Assembly (NCBI RefSeq): GCF_004340785.1
Contig: NZ_SLXS01000002.1
Coordinates: 186,001 to 250,000 of the forward strand
Length of the DNA stretch: 64,000 nt
Origin: Tumebacillus sp. BK434
GTDB taxonomy: Bacteria; Bacillota; Bacilli; Tumebacillales; Tumebacillaceae
Reading direction: 5' to 3'
Positions 49,305 through 57,456 of the stretch are shown here, in pieces (within the stretch, counting starts at the first letter, position 1; every line of letters begins with the position of its first letter). The notes under the pieces are model-generated. The model was given only the letters and a program-made list of their open reading frames with translations, had not been told where the DNA came from and ran no database searches. Both the position numbers and the translations under genes were made by a program.

Positions 49305-50672
49305 ATGCTGAAACAGAAGGAAAGCCTGATCGCCGGCTGGGGCAACCATCCGGCGGAAGTCTGCCACGTCTATCGTCCGGACCGGGTGCGGGACATCACC
49401 GAACTGCTGGCGGCGGGAGGAGAACACAATTATATTTCCCGCGGGCTGGGCCGTTCCTACGGCGACACCGCGCTCAATGCAGGATCGGGCGTTTTGCTGC
49501 ACACGCAGTTTGCCCGCTTTTTGCATTTTGACGAGGAGCAGGGCATTTTGGAGTGCGAGGCCGGGGTGTCGTTCGAAGAGATCATCGAGCATTTCCTGCC
49601 CCGCGGCTGGTTCCTGCCGGTCACACCGGGCACGAAGTTCATCACCGTCGGCGGCGCGATCGCCAATGACGTGCACGGCAAGAATCACCACGTCGACGGC
49701 ACGTTCTCCGAGCATGTGCTCGACCTGAAGCTTTTGCTCGCGTCCGGCCGGATCGTCCACTGCTCGCGGGAGGAGAATGCCGACCTGTTCTACGCGACGA
49801 TCGGCGGCGTCGGCCTGACCGGGGTGATCCTGTCGGCACGCTTCAAGCTGATCCCGGTGGAGTCGGCGTACATCGAAGTCGATTACATCAAGGCCCGCAA
49901 CCTCGACCATGCGTTTGAGCTGTTCGCCAAGACGAACGACCAGTACCAATACTCGGTGGCGTGGATCGACTGCCTGTCCAAAGGCGACCGCCTCGGCCGC
50001 TCCGTGCTGATGCTCGGCAACCATGCGCCGGCGTCGAAAGTCAAGCAGGCCGACCCGTTGCGGATCAAGAAGAAGCCCAAGCTGAACGTGCCGTTCAACT
50101 TCCCGTCGTTCGTGCTGAACCAGCTGTCGATCCGCGCGTTCAACTTCGGCTATTACAACGTCCTGAACAAGAACGCGGTCGGCAAGATCGTCGACTATGA
50201 CACGTTCTTCTACCCGCTGGACAGCATTCACAACTGGAACCGCGCGTACGGCAAAAAAGGGTTCGTGCAGTACCAGGCGGTGTTTCCGCCGGAGACGAGC
50301 CGCCAAGGCTTGACGGAGATGCTGAAGCGCTTGAGCGAATCGGGCCGCTCGTCGTTCCTCGCCGTGCTGAAAAGCTCCGGCGAGCAGAGCAAAGGACTCC
50401 TGTCCTTCCCGTTCAAAGGCTACACGCTGGCGCTCGACATCCCGGTCCATGACGACGGCTTGTTCCCGTTCCTGCGCGAGCTCGACGAGATGGTGATGGC
50501 GCACGGCGGCCGCATCTACCTTGCCAAAGATTCGGAAGCCGACCCGGCGACGTTTGCGCAGATGTACCCGACGCTCGGCAAGTTTCAGCAGATCAAAGCG
50601 AGCGTCGACCCGAACAACGTGTTCTCCTCCTCACAGGCGCGGAGACTCGGGATTGTGGAGGAATCGCGATGA
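49305..50672 (+). CDS. dprE1: DprE1-like FAD-linked decaprenylphosphoryl-ribose oxidase
   Basis: 455 aa, FAD-binding PCMH-type oxidoreductase. RGLGRSYGDTALN and VTPGTKFITVGGAIANDVHG (then KNHH, residues about 120–129) match the FAD site of mycobacterial DprE1. It oxidises C2 of the polyprenyl-phospho-ribose, and DprE2 then reduces the ketone to give the arabinose donor. At the position of mycobacterial Cys387, the benzothiazinone target, the residue is Ala376 (GYTLALDIPV). ATGA overlap with the next gene. Start at 49305 after TGGGGGA. Confidence 0.9.
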   Translation: MLKQKESLIAGWGNHPAEVCHVYRPDRVRDITELLAAGGEHNYISRGLGRSYGDTALNAGSGVLLHTQFARFLHFDEEQGILECEAGVSFEEIIEHFLPRGWFLPVTPGTKFITVGGAIANDVHGKNHHVDGTFSEHVLDLKLLLASGRIVHCSREENADLFYATIGGVGLTGVILSARFKLIPVESAYIEVDYIKARNLDHAFELFAKTNDQYQYSVAWIDCLSKGDRLGRSVLMLGNHAPASKVKQADPLRIKKKPKLNVPFNFPSFVLNQLSIRAFNFGYYNVLNKNAVGKIVDYDTFFYPLDSIHNWNRAYGKKGFVQYQAVFPPETSRQGLTEMLKRLSESGRSSFLAVLKSSGEQSKGLLSFPFKGYTLALDIPVHDDGLFPFLRELDEMVMAHGGRIYLAKDSEADPATFAQMYPTLGKFQQIKASVDPNNVFSSSQARRLGIVEESR

Positions 50673-51406
50673 AAAACGTACTGATCCTGGGCGCCACTTC
50701 GGGCATCGCCAAGGCGCTCGCTTATTATTTTGCGGAACAAGAGCACAACCTGCTGCTCGCCGGGCGCGATCTGGAGGAGCTGCAGCTGATCGCGCAGGAC
50801 ATCAACATCCGCCACGGGGTGGAAGTGACGGTGCACAAGTTCGATGCGCTCGATTATGACGGCCACGCCGATTTCTTCACCACCTGCCTGGAAGCGGCGG
50901 GCGAGCTGGACGGTCTCGTGCTGGCCTACGGTTACCTCGGCGACCAGAAGCGGGCGGAGAACGAGTTTGCCGAAGCGCGGCGCGTGATCGAGACCAACTA
51001 CCTCTCCGCCGTGTCGGTGCTGAACATCGCCGCCAACTATTTTGAAACGAGAAAGGACGGCTTCCTCTGCGTGCTGTCTTCGGTGGCGGGCGACCGCGGG
51101 CGTCAGAGCAACTTCATGTACGGCTCGGCCAAAGGAGGCCTGTCCCTGTACCTGCAAGGCCTGCGCAACCGCTTGAGCAAATCGAACGTGAGCGTGCTGA
51201 CCGTCAAGCCGGGCTTTGTCGACACCAAGATGACGTTCGGGCAGCCGGGCATGTTTTTGGTCGCGCAGCCGGAAGCGGTGGCGAAAGCGATCTACAAGAT
51301 GATCCTGAAAAAAAAGGACGTCGCCTACACGCCGTTTTTCTGGCGCTACATCATGCTGATCATCAAATCGGTTCCGGAGCGCATCTTCAAGCGCCTGAGC
51401 CTGTAA
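50669..51406 (+). CDS. dprE2: DprE2-like short-chain dehydrogenase
   Basis: 245 aa SDR. Cofactor motif LILGATSGIAKALA and AGRDLEEL, catalytic Ser138 region (LSSVAGDRGRQSNFM) and Tyr151-x3-Lys155 (YGSAK). VLTVKPGFVDTKMT is also typical of DprE2. It would reduce the 2-keto intermediate to polyprenylphosphoryl-arabinose with NAD(P)H. It is overlapped with dprE1, so the two are made in balance. Confidence 0.9.
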   Translation: MKNVLILGATSGIAKALAYYFAEQEHNLLLAGRDLEELQLIAQDINIRHGVEVTVHKFDALDYDGHADFFTTCLEAAGELDGLVLAYGYLGDQKRAENEFAEARRVIETNYLSAVSVLNIAANYFETRKDGFLCVLSSVAGDRGRQSNFMYGSAKGGLSLYLQGLRNRLSKSNVSVLTVKPGFVDTKMTFGQPGMFLVAQPEAVAKAIYKMILKKKDVAYTPFFWRYIMLIIKSVPERIFKRLSL

Positions 51407-51422
51407 GCGGGGCGGCGGCGGG

Positions 51423-52391
51423 ATGAAAGCAAAATCGCAGGAGCTGATGGCGGGGAAAGGGCAGAAGCTCACGTCGCGGATCATCACCGGCATCATGGTC
51501 GGGGTGGTCGTCTCGGTGCTGTTTTTCCTCTGGGGCGATGTGCGCGACGTGAAGGATGTTATCTTCTCGATCTCGTGGTACACGTACGTGCTGGCGGTGG
51601 TGACCACGCTGGCCTCGTATTTTGTCCGTTTTTTCAAATGGCAGTTCTTCTTGAAGGTGCTGCAGATCAAGGTGCCGTGGAAAGACTCGCTGAACATTCA
51701 TTTCATCGGCCTGTCGATGTCGATCACGCCGGGCAAGCTCGGCGAGCTGCTCAAGTCGTATCTGTTGAAAAATACGGCCGGGGTGGAGATGGCGCGCTCC
51801 GCCCCCGCCGTCTTCACCGACCGGCTGACCGACCTGTTTGCGATGCTCTGCCTGGTCGGGGTCGGGATCTCCCTGTTCGCGTTTGGCAAGCTGGCCTTTT
51901 TCATCGTGCTGGGCGGACTGCTGGTGATCACGCTGGTCTTGCAGTCAAAGCCGATCTCGCTGCGGGTGATCGAGTGGCTGGCGCGGATTCCCGTTTTGAC
52001 GAAGCACAAGGGCAGTATGTTGACGTTGTACGAGAGCACGTTTGAGCTGCTGCGCTGGAAGCCGCTCTTGTTCGCGACCTTGCTGTCGGTGATCGCGTGG
52101 TTCATGGAGTGCATCTCGCTCTATGTGCTGATCGTCAACCTCGACCTCGGCTTGACGCTGACCCACGTCGTGTTCATCTTCTCGCTGGGCACGGTGGCGG
52201 GCGCTCTGTCGATGCTGCCCGGCGGGCTTGGCATCGCGGAAGGCAGCATGACCGGGATGTTCATGTACTTTGGTCTCGCCAAAGGCACCGCCGTGTCGAT
52301 CACGCTGCTGATCCGCCTCGTGACGCTGTGGCTCGGGGTGCTGATCGGAATCGTCATCTTCTTTGTGAAACGCAAAGGATATATGGGCTAG
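51423..52391 (+). CDS. Flippase-like membrane protein (LPG synthase TM region/UPF0104)
   Basis: 322 aa, about eight helices. SITPGKLGELLKSYLL, a charged cytoplasmic loop ending APAVFTDRLTDL, and MLPGGLGIAEGSMTGM are the marks of the UPF0104/AglD-like family often placed beside polyprenyl-sugar genes. A role in moving the polyprenyl-phosphate pentose across the membrane is plausible from its position but unproven. There is no catalytic MprF domain. It is the last gene of the operon before a terminator. Confidence 0.85.
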   Translation: MKAKSQELMAGKGQKLTSRIITGIMVGVVVSVLFFLWGDVRDVKDVIFSISWYTYVLAVVTTLASYFVRFFKWQFFLKVLQIKVPWKDSLNIHFIGLSMSITPGKLGELLKSYLLKNTAGVEMARSAPAVFTDRLTDLFAMLCLVGVGISLFAFGKLAFFIVLGGLLVITLVLQSKPISLRVIEWLARIPVLTKHKGSMLTLYESTFELLRWKPLLFATLLSVIAWFMECISLYVLIVNLDLGLTLTHVVFIFSLGTVAGALSMLPGGLGIAEGSMTGMFMYFGLAKGTAVSITLLIRLVTLWLGVLIGIVIFFVKRKGYMG

Positions 52392-52397
52392 CGGAAG

Positions 52398-52422
52398 GAG
52401 TCTCGCGCAGAGGCTCTTTTTT
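52398..52422 (+). terminator. Terminator of the DPA-like operon
   Basis: GAGTCT/AGGCTC (one G·U) with a 7-nt loop and a T run. Confidence 0.75.
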
Positions 52423-52436
52423 CCATTCTTTATGAA

Positions 52437-52466
52437 TTGCCTTTCTCGTAAATGAGAAGGTAGGAT
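52437..52466 (+). promoter_or_regulatory. Candidate promoter of the stalk-domain metallopeptidase
   Basis: TTGCCT (52437–52442), 18 bases, TAGGAT (52461–52466). Confidence 0.5.
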
Positions 52467-52496
52467 GATAGAGTGGAGAGAGGAGTCGTGACTTTG

Positions 52497-54092
52497 ATGC
52501 GCAAACTTTGGAATAAATTGTTAGCCGGGGCTGTGCTTGGCCTGGCCGTGCTGACAGTTGGAATATATTCGCCGGCGTATGCGGGCACGAGCTCGCAGCC
52601 GGATGTCTATGTGGACGGCGTGAAATTGCCGTTCGATGTACAAGCGGTGAATGACCACGGACGGGTGCTGGTGCCGCTGCGGATGATCTTTGAAAGCATC
52701 GGCGCGGAAGTGACGTGGGAAGCGAAGACGTCGACGGTGGTCGGCAAGCGCGACGGCGTGACGATGCGCCTGCCGATCGGCAAGAAGACGGCGACGGTCG
52801 GGGGCAAGACGGTGACGCTCGACGTGCCGGCCAAGCTGATCAACGGCCGGACGATGGTGCCGGTGCGCTTTATCAACGAGTCGTTTGGCAATCTGGTCAA
52901 GTGGGACCCGGCGGGCGTGGTGGACATCACGTCGTTCAACTCGCCGCGTGTGCGCGTGATCGGCAGCGACGCGAAGCTGGTCGAAGGCCAGGTCTACAGC
53001 GTGCAGCAGGAGATCCTCCAGAAGGGGATCGTGCAGAAGGTGCAGCAGATGGCCGGGTACTCGTTCAACGGCCCGGTCTGGGTCTACCTGTCGAACAGCG
53101 ATGCGGGCTACAAGGACGCCTTGATCCGCGAGACGGGCGCTTCGTCGACCGAAGCGGCGCAGATGGCGAGCTGGGCGAACGGCGTGGCGTACGGCGACAC
53201 GATCGTGCTGCCGCTGCACAAGCAGGAGTCCGACTACGGGCGCGTGCGCACGATCGCTCATGAGCTGTCTCATGTGCTGTTCAACCAGAACGAAGTCGAT
53301 CTGCCGAGCTGGGTGAACGAAGGGTTCGCGTGGCAGGCGTCGCTCGACATCGCCTTTGAAAACGGCCCGCAAGTGCTGCGCGGCCGTCAGGACCTGCTGG
53401 CTCGCGACGAAGTGCTCGGCGCGCTGAACAACGGGGCGTACCGGCCGCTGATCAACGGCAGCTACTCGAAGCTGGTCGCGCTGGGCGAGGCGAATTACAA
53501 CCTCGAACTGCAGGACTACTTGGCGATGCAGGAGCTAAAGGCGCAGTATGGCCAAGACAAGGTGCAGGCGTACCTGAAGCGCTTTGCGGGGACGGGGACG
53601 GCCGATGCGAACTTCCGCGGCGAGTTTGGGCTGTCGATGACCGAGTTTGGCGACGCCTTCCGCAGCAAGCTGGCACAGGAGCTGCAGGAGCAGAGCAAAG
53701 GCGTGGAAGTGACGCTGAACGTGACCAGTCAGTTTCAAGGCACCTTCTCCGTGCTCGGGCAGAACAGCTCCCAGTGGAAGCTGTTCAACCTGACGCCAGG
53801 GCAGCACACGCTGCGCATCTACAAAGACGGCCGGCTGGAAGGCGCGACCGTCCGGGATGCGATCGGGGAGAGCGACCCGACGACCAACATGGTGTTCCTT
53901 GCGATGGAGCCCGATGTGCCGGTCACCGAAGGAGGCAAGCGCATCGAGTATGCCGGTGCGGCGCTGATGGATTCGTTTGGCGAGTATGCGTTCCTGAACG
54001 TCTGGAAGACCGATTCGAACGGCAACGACCAGTTCCCGGAGACGAACCGCGTGCTCGGGGTGGAGATCGTAAATATAAAAGCGATTCATTAA
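52497..54092 (+). CDS. Secreted stalk-domain HExxH metallopeptidase
   Basis: 531 aa. Signal peptide (AGAVLGLAVLTVGIYSPAYA), a copper-amine-oxidase-N-like domain (about 35–145, RVLVPLRMIFESIGAEVTWE and MVPVRFINESFGNLVKWD), then a gluzincin-type peptidase domain with HELSH at 255–259 and Glu275 in SWVNEGFAWQ (MA-like). The C-terminal 150 residues are beta-rich without a known name. It is probably a wall-associated peptidase; the substrate is unknown. ATG 52497 follows AGGAG by ten bases, and a TTG one codon earlier is possible. Confidence 0.85.
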   Translation: MRKLWNKLLAGAVLGLAVLTVGIYSPAYAGTSSQPDVYVDGVKLPFDVQAVNDHGRVLVPLRMIFESIGAEVTWEAKTSTVVGKRDGVTMRLPIGKKTATVGGKTVTLDVPAKLINGRTMVPVRFINESFGNLVKWDPAGVVDITSFNSPRVRVIGSDAKLVEGQVYSVQQEILQKGIVQKVQQMAGYSFNGPVWVYLSNSDAGYKDALIRETGASSTEAAQMASWANGVAYGDTIVLPLHKQESDYGRVRTIAHELSHVLFNQNEVDLPSWVNEGFAWQASLDIAFENGPQVLRGRQDLLARDEVLGALNNGAYRPLINGSYSKLVALGEANYNLELQDYLAMQELKAQYGQDKVQAYLKRFAGTGTADANFRGEFGLSMTEFGDAFRSKLAQELQEQSKGVEVTLNVTSQFQGTFSVLGQNSSQWKLFNLTPGQHTLRIYKDGRLEGATVRDAIGESDPTTNMVFLAMEPDVPVTEGGKRIEYAGAALMDSFGEYAFLNVWKTDSNGNDQFPETNRVLGVEIVNIKAIH

Positions 54093-54101
54093 ATAGTGCT
54101 T

Positions 54102-54127
54102 AGGACCTCTGTCAAGGAGGTCCTTTT
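54102..54127 (+). terminator. Terminator after the metallopeptidase
   Basis: AGGACCTC/GAGGTCCT with a 7-nt loop and four T. Confidence 0.85.
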
Positions 54128-54165
54128 CTGTTTATACTAATTGCATTAGTAGCACTATATTCCCC

Positions 54166-54246
54166 TACTGGCAAACTTGACCGAAAGGCAAGGGCGCAAA
54201 GCCACGGGCCTACTGCAGGAATGCGATGGCGGCCGGGCTGCCGAAT
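54166..54246 (+). promoter_or_regulatory. Cyclic di-GMP-I (GEMM) riboswitch
   Basis: The aptamer core reads GGCAAAC, a CCGAAAGG tetraloop hairpin, GGCGCAAAGCCACGGGCC, then GGCGGCCGGGCTGCCG. It has the invariant CGCAAAGCCACGGG segment, the GAAA tetraloop and its receptor, and P1 (GGCA/TGCC). The gene starts 32 bases later, and no terminator or clear anti-terminator lies between, so translational control is likely. Confidence 0.92.
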
Positions 54247-54277
54247 GTTTCGACACGATAAAAGGAGGAAGTATCAC

Positions 54278-55393
54278 ATGAAAAAGTCTGCTTTTCTAGC
54301 GCTGTTGATGGCTGTTGCGCTGACCACCGCTCCGGCGGCTGCGCTGGCCACTGACGGCACCACCACCCCGCCGACCGCTCCTGCGGAAGACGAGACGACC
54401 ACCCCGCCGCCGACGGCGTGCGATCCGCAAGATGACGACGATCAGGATGAAGACGATACTGAGGATGATACCGATACAGGTGAAGACGATGGCAGCACGG
54501 ATGATGGCGCTACTGACGACGGCACCACCGTGCCGCAAGCGAGTAAAAGCTCCCCCGGTAAAAGCGGCTCCGCACCGGGCAAAGGAAACGCTGACAAAAA
54601 CGGCAAAGGCCAATCCGGCAAAGATTCCAAAGGCAGCGTGAAGAACGGCGGCACCAAGGATGACGATGCGACCTCTGCCTGCGGCAGCATCGAAGGCAAG
54701 AAAAAAGGCTGGTCGAACAAGATCAAGAACATTTTGAAGCACCTCGAAGCGGGCAAAAAAGTCGGTAACCTGCAGCAAAAGCTGGCCGAACTGACGCTGT
54801 GGGCCAAGTCGGAAAACGGCTCACAGTCGGACCGCGATGCCTTGCTGGCGATCCTGGAAGCGCTGCAGGCGAAGGAAGAGGTCGGGGAAGCAGCACCGGA
54901 CGACTTGATCATCCTCGCGGAGACGCAAGACCGGCTCCAAGACACGGCTGCTGCCGTCTCCACCTTGGAGCGCGCCCTGCTGCTCGACTACAACCACCAG
55001 GAAGTCTACACCGAGCTCGCCAAAAAGCTCGCCAAAAAAGGCGACAAAGGCGTAAAAGTCTATGTCAAAGGTGCCAAGCCGTCTTTTGACGTCAAACCGG
55101 TCGTCCAAAACGGCCGCACCCTCGTGCCGGTGCGCGCGATCGGTGAATCGCTCGACGCGCAAGTGCTCTGGGACGAGAAGACGAAAACGGTCACTTTGAT
55201 CAACAAGAGCGGCAAGAACGTCACGCTGAAGCTCGGCAACAACATCGCGATCGTCGACGGCAAGCAGATCAAGCTCGACGTCCCGGCGCAAACGATCGGC
55301 GACCGCACCATGGTACCGCTCCGCGCCCTCGGTGATTTCTTCGGCCTCACCGTCGGCTGGGAGAACGCTTCGCAGATGGCAACATTGAAATAA
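54278..55393 (+). CDS. c-di-GMP-riboswitch-controlled secreted stalk-domain protein
   Basis: 371 aa. Signal peptide (SAFLALLMAVALTTAPAAALA), a disordered Thr/Pro then Asp/Glu-rich region (about 25–145, for example DDDDQDEDDTEDDTDTGEDD), a helical domain (about 150–260) and a C-terminal copper-amine-oxidase-N-like domain (TLVPVRAIGESLDAQVLWDE, TMVPLRALGDFFGLTVGWEN). These stalk domains are thought to help wall attachment. The riboswitch upstream ties it to the motile-sessile decision, so an adhesin or matrix role is a fair inference. AAAGGAGG precedes the ATG. Confidence 0.88.
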   Translation: MKKSAFLALLMAVALTTAPAAALATDGTTTPPTAPAEDETTTPPPTACDPQDDDDQDEDDTEDDTDTGEDDGSTDDGATDDGTTVPQASKSSPGKSGSAPGKGNADKNGKGQSGKDSKGSVKNGGTKDDDATSACGSIEGKKKGWSNKIKNILKHLEAGKKVGNLQQKLAELTLWAKSENGSQSDRDALLAILEALQAKEEVGEAAPDDLIILAETQDRLQDTAAAVSTLERALLLDYNHQEVYTELAKKLAKKGDKGVKVYVKGAKPSFDVKPVVQNGRTLVPVRAIGESLDAQVLWDEKTKTVTLINKSGKNVTLKLGNNIAIVDGKQIKLDVPAQTIGDRTMVPLRALGDFFGLTVGWENASQMATLK

Positions 55394-55405
55394 AGAACGG
55401 CACAG

Positions 55406-55436
55406 AAAAAGAGAGGGAGCCGCTCCCTCTCTTTTT
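55406..55436. terminator. Bidirectional terminator between converging genes
   Basis: AAAAGAGAGGGAG/CTCCCTCTCTTTTT, near-perfect, with A and T flanks. Confidence 0.92.
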
Positions 55437-55443
55437 GCTGCGC

Positions 55444-55761
55444 TTATAACGGCGACGTCTGTGCCATGACCGCCCGTGCGATCGCTGTCAGCACGGCCGG
55501 CTGGTCGCCTTCCTGCGTGTAGTTGACTTGGTACACGCCGGCCGGATCGACCAGGTTCCAGACATTGCGCTCGACGGTGAGTTCTGTCTGCTGCCCCGTT
55601 TGATTTTGCACCGTAACCCGGTAAGGCTCCTTCGGGCCGCCCGGCGTCTTCGCGGTCACGATCACTTGGGCCGTGGTGCTGGTCGTGCGTGCGTCCTCTC
55701 CGGCGATCAAAAAGAAATTTAAGAAAATGATGGCGGCGGCAATCAGCAACACCTTTTTCAT
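55444..55761 (-). CDS. Small exported hypothetical protein
   Basis: 105 aa with an N-terminal membrane or signal segment (KVLLIAAAIIFLNFFLIAG) and a beta-rich outside part (VIVTAKTPGGPKEPYRVTVQ, VERNVWNLVDPAGVYQVNYT). Not recognised. ATG 55761 is preferred, as the ATG four codons earlier directly abuts GGGAGG. Confidence 0.6.
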   Translation of the reverse strand: MKKVLLIAAAIIFLNFFLIAGEDARTTSTTAQVIVTAKTPGGPKEPYRVTVQNQTGQQTELTVERNVWNLVDPAGVYQVNYTQEGDQPAVLTAIARAVMAQTSPL

Positions 55762-55784
55762 CTCGTCCCACATCCTCCCGATAA

Positions 55785-55814
55785 AGAAAAAACCTCCGAG
55801 CTGCAGGCGGAGGT
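55785..55814 (-). terminator. Terminator of the Spo0E-like gene
   Basis: On the minus strand ACCTCCG/CGGAGGT with a 9-nt loop, then six T. Confidence 0.88.
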
Positions 55815-55816
55815 CG

Positions 55817-56011
55817 TTATTGGTGACTGAACGTATGCTGTCCTTGGCTTTTTCTTCTATTATGTTTGAAGTGTTGGTACTTCACAATGTACGAGTCGAG
55901 CTGCTGGCTGGCTTGGAGGACGATCGGATGGAGTAGATTCCCTTGGTGTTTCGACACAACGTCTTCCAATTGCTGCCGACAACGCTCAATTTCCTCTAGG
56001 TGAATTTGCAT
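55817..56011 (-). CDS. Spo0E-like aspartyl-phosphate phosphatase
   Basis: 64 aa. The Spo0E signature is clear: a first helix (HLEEIERCRQQLEDVV), then LHPIVLQASQQLDSYIVKYQ with the S-x-x-LD motif. Members dephosphorylate Spo0A-P or related response regulators and delay sporulation. The basic tail (HNRRKSQGQHTFSHQ) is outside the family core. AAAGGACG is the probable ribosome site. Confidence 0.88.
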   Translation of the reverse strand: MQIHLEEIERCRQQLEDVVSKHQGNLLHPIVLQASQQLDSYIVKYQHFKHNRRKSQGQHTFSHQ

Positions 56012-56050
56012 GCGTCTAAATCGTCCTTTCTATTAATTTGCCATACCCTT

Positions 56051-56079
56051 ATTTTAGAAGATTCCAGCGTAATTAACAA
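56051..56079 (-). promoter_or_regulatory. Sigma-A promoter of the Spo0E-like gene
   Basis: Minus strand TTGTTA (56079–56074), 17 bases, TAAAAT (56056–56051). Confidence 0.65.
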
Positions 56080-56109
56080 CTGTAAATTTCAACGGGAATG
56101 AAGCAAGGA

Positions 56110-57246
56110 CTAGACGCGTTGCGGATGGCTCTTACGTTTGCCCAGCAGGCCGACGGCGAGTTCGCCGCTCGTTTCCGCTTCCTGGCGCAGGGCTTCGACG
56201 TGCGGCTGCATCATCACTTCGTAATGCTCCATGTTCTCGATGCAGTCGAGGATGCGGGCGCGCAGTGAGTCGTAGGTGACGCTGGCGACCGAGTCGATCT
56301 CATAGTCGTAGCCGACGCGCTGCACGAAGCGGTCGATCTTCGGATCGTAGGAAAGCGACACAAACGGCACGCCACAGTGCGCGGCGAGGATCAGCGAGTG
56401 CAGGCGCATCCCGATGATCAGGTCGGTGTTGGCGATGATGTTGGCGATGTCGCGGAACGAAAACTGGCGATTGAGCAGCACGGCGCGTTCTTTCATATAA
56501 GACAGCACGCGCTGCGAAGCGCCGACGTCGCCCGGATACTGCATCGGGATGAACACGACCTGCCAACCGTCGCGAACGAGCGCGTCCGCATTTTCGGCCA
56601 GCACTTTATAATACGTATTGTTCGACGGCCAGTTGCGGATGGCGATCCCGGCGACCTTCTTGATGCCGCCTAAATAGCTCGTCTTCACTCCGAATTCCTT
56701 TAACATCTTCGCTCCGGCGTCTTTTGAAAAAAGTTCCGGGTCGATCGCAAACGCCGGGTCGGCCGTCACGTAGATCTCCGGTTTGGTCACGCCGTATTGG
56801 AGCAGGTCCTGGCGGGATTTCTCATCGCGGACGGTGATCAGGTTGACGTTGTTGACCACGCGGCGAATCAAGTTTTCAGAGAACGGCTTGGTGATCGGCC
56901 CGATGCCTTGTCCATAGAACACGATCGGCTTGCCGATGAACTGAGCCAGTTTGCAGATACCTAAATAATAGAGAATGCTGCGGCCGCCCGTGACGTCCTG
57001 CAGCAAGCTTCCTCCGCCCATGACGAGCATGTCGCATTTCATCAGCTCCCGGATGATCACGCCGAAGTTCCAGCGATTCACCGCTTTGATGCCAAAAAGC
57101 GCTTCGGTTCGGTCGGGCTGGTTGGAAAGCACGATGATCTCCGCGTCAGGCTGCCGTTTGCGGATGCTGGACATGATCCCGTACAAGACGGTGTCGTCCC
57201 CTAAATTGTCAAATCCGTAATAGCCGGATACCAGAATGCGAGGCAT
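56110..57246 (-). CDS. csaB: CsaB, polysaccharide pyruvyl transferase
   Basis: 378 aa. It transfers pyruvate from PEP to secondary wall polymer, creating the ketal that SLH domains recognise. Marks are LVSGYYGFDNLGDDTVLYGI at the N terminus, VMGGGSLLQDVTGGRSILYY, FYGQGIGPI and GMRLHSLILAAHCGVPFVSL. Its presence explains how the SLH proteins encoded at 14286, 17934 and 36850 are anchored. It forms a unit with the Spo0E-like gene on the same strand, but each has its own promoter. Confidence 0.95.
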   Translation of the reverse strand: MPRILVSGYYGFDNLGDDTVLYGIMSSIRKRQPDAEIIVLSNQPDRTEALFGIKAVNRWNFGVIIRELMKCDMLVMGGGSLLQDVTGGRSILYYLGICKLAQFIGKPIVFYGQGIGPITKPFSENLIRRVVNNVNLITVRDEKSRQDLLQYGVTKPEIYVTADPAFAIDPELFSKDAGAKMLKEFGVKTSYLGGIKKVAGIAIRNWPSNNTYYKVLAENADALVRDGWQVVFIPMQYPGDVGASQRVLSYMKERAVLLNRQFSFRDIANIIANTDLIIGMRLHSLILAAHCGVPFVSLSYDPKIDRFVQRVGYDYEIDSVASVTYDSLRARILDCIENMEHYEVMMQPHVEALRQEAETSGELAVGLLGKRKSHPQRV

Positions 57247-57314
57247 AGCATGTCACTTCCTTACTTGTCGGGCGCGGGCAAATTCTGCCATTCTGCGCCT
57301 GAAAATACAGAACT

Positions 57315-57343
57315 AGTATAACAGCTTGCTACCCCGTTGGAAA
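57315..57343 (-). promoter_or_regulatory. Candidate promoter of csaB
   Basis: Minus strand TTTCCA (57343–57338), 17 bases, TATACT (57320–57315). Confidence 0.5.
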
Positions 57344-57456
57344 GCAAAACCTAGCGTCCGGCGCCCCTCCCCCGCTGGCAAAACCTGCAGCGGGTAAAAG
57401 GCGGTCTCCCGCTCCATATTAATTGAGGAGACCAGAAAAAAGGGGCAGTGACAGAG

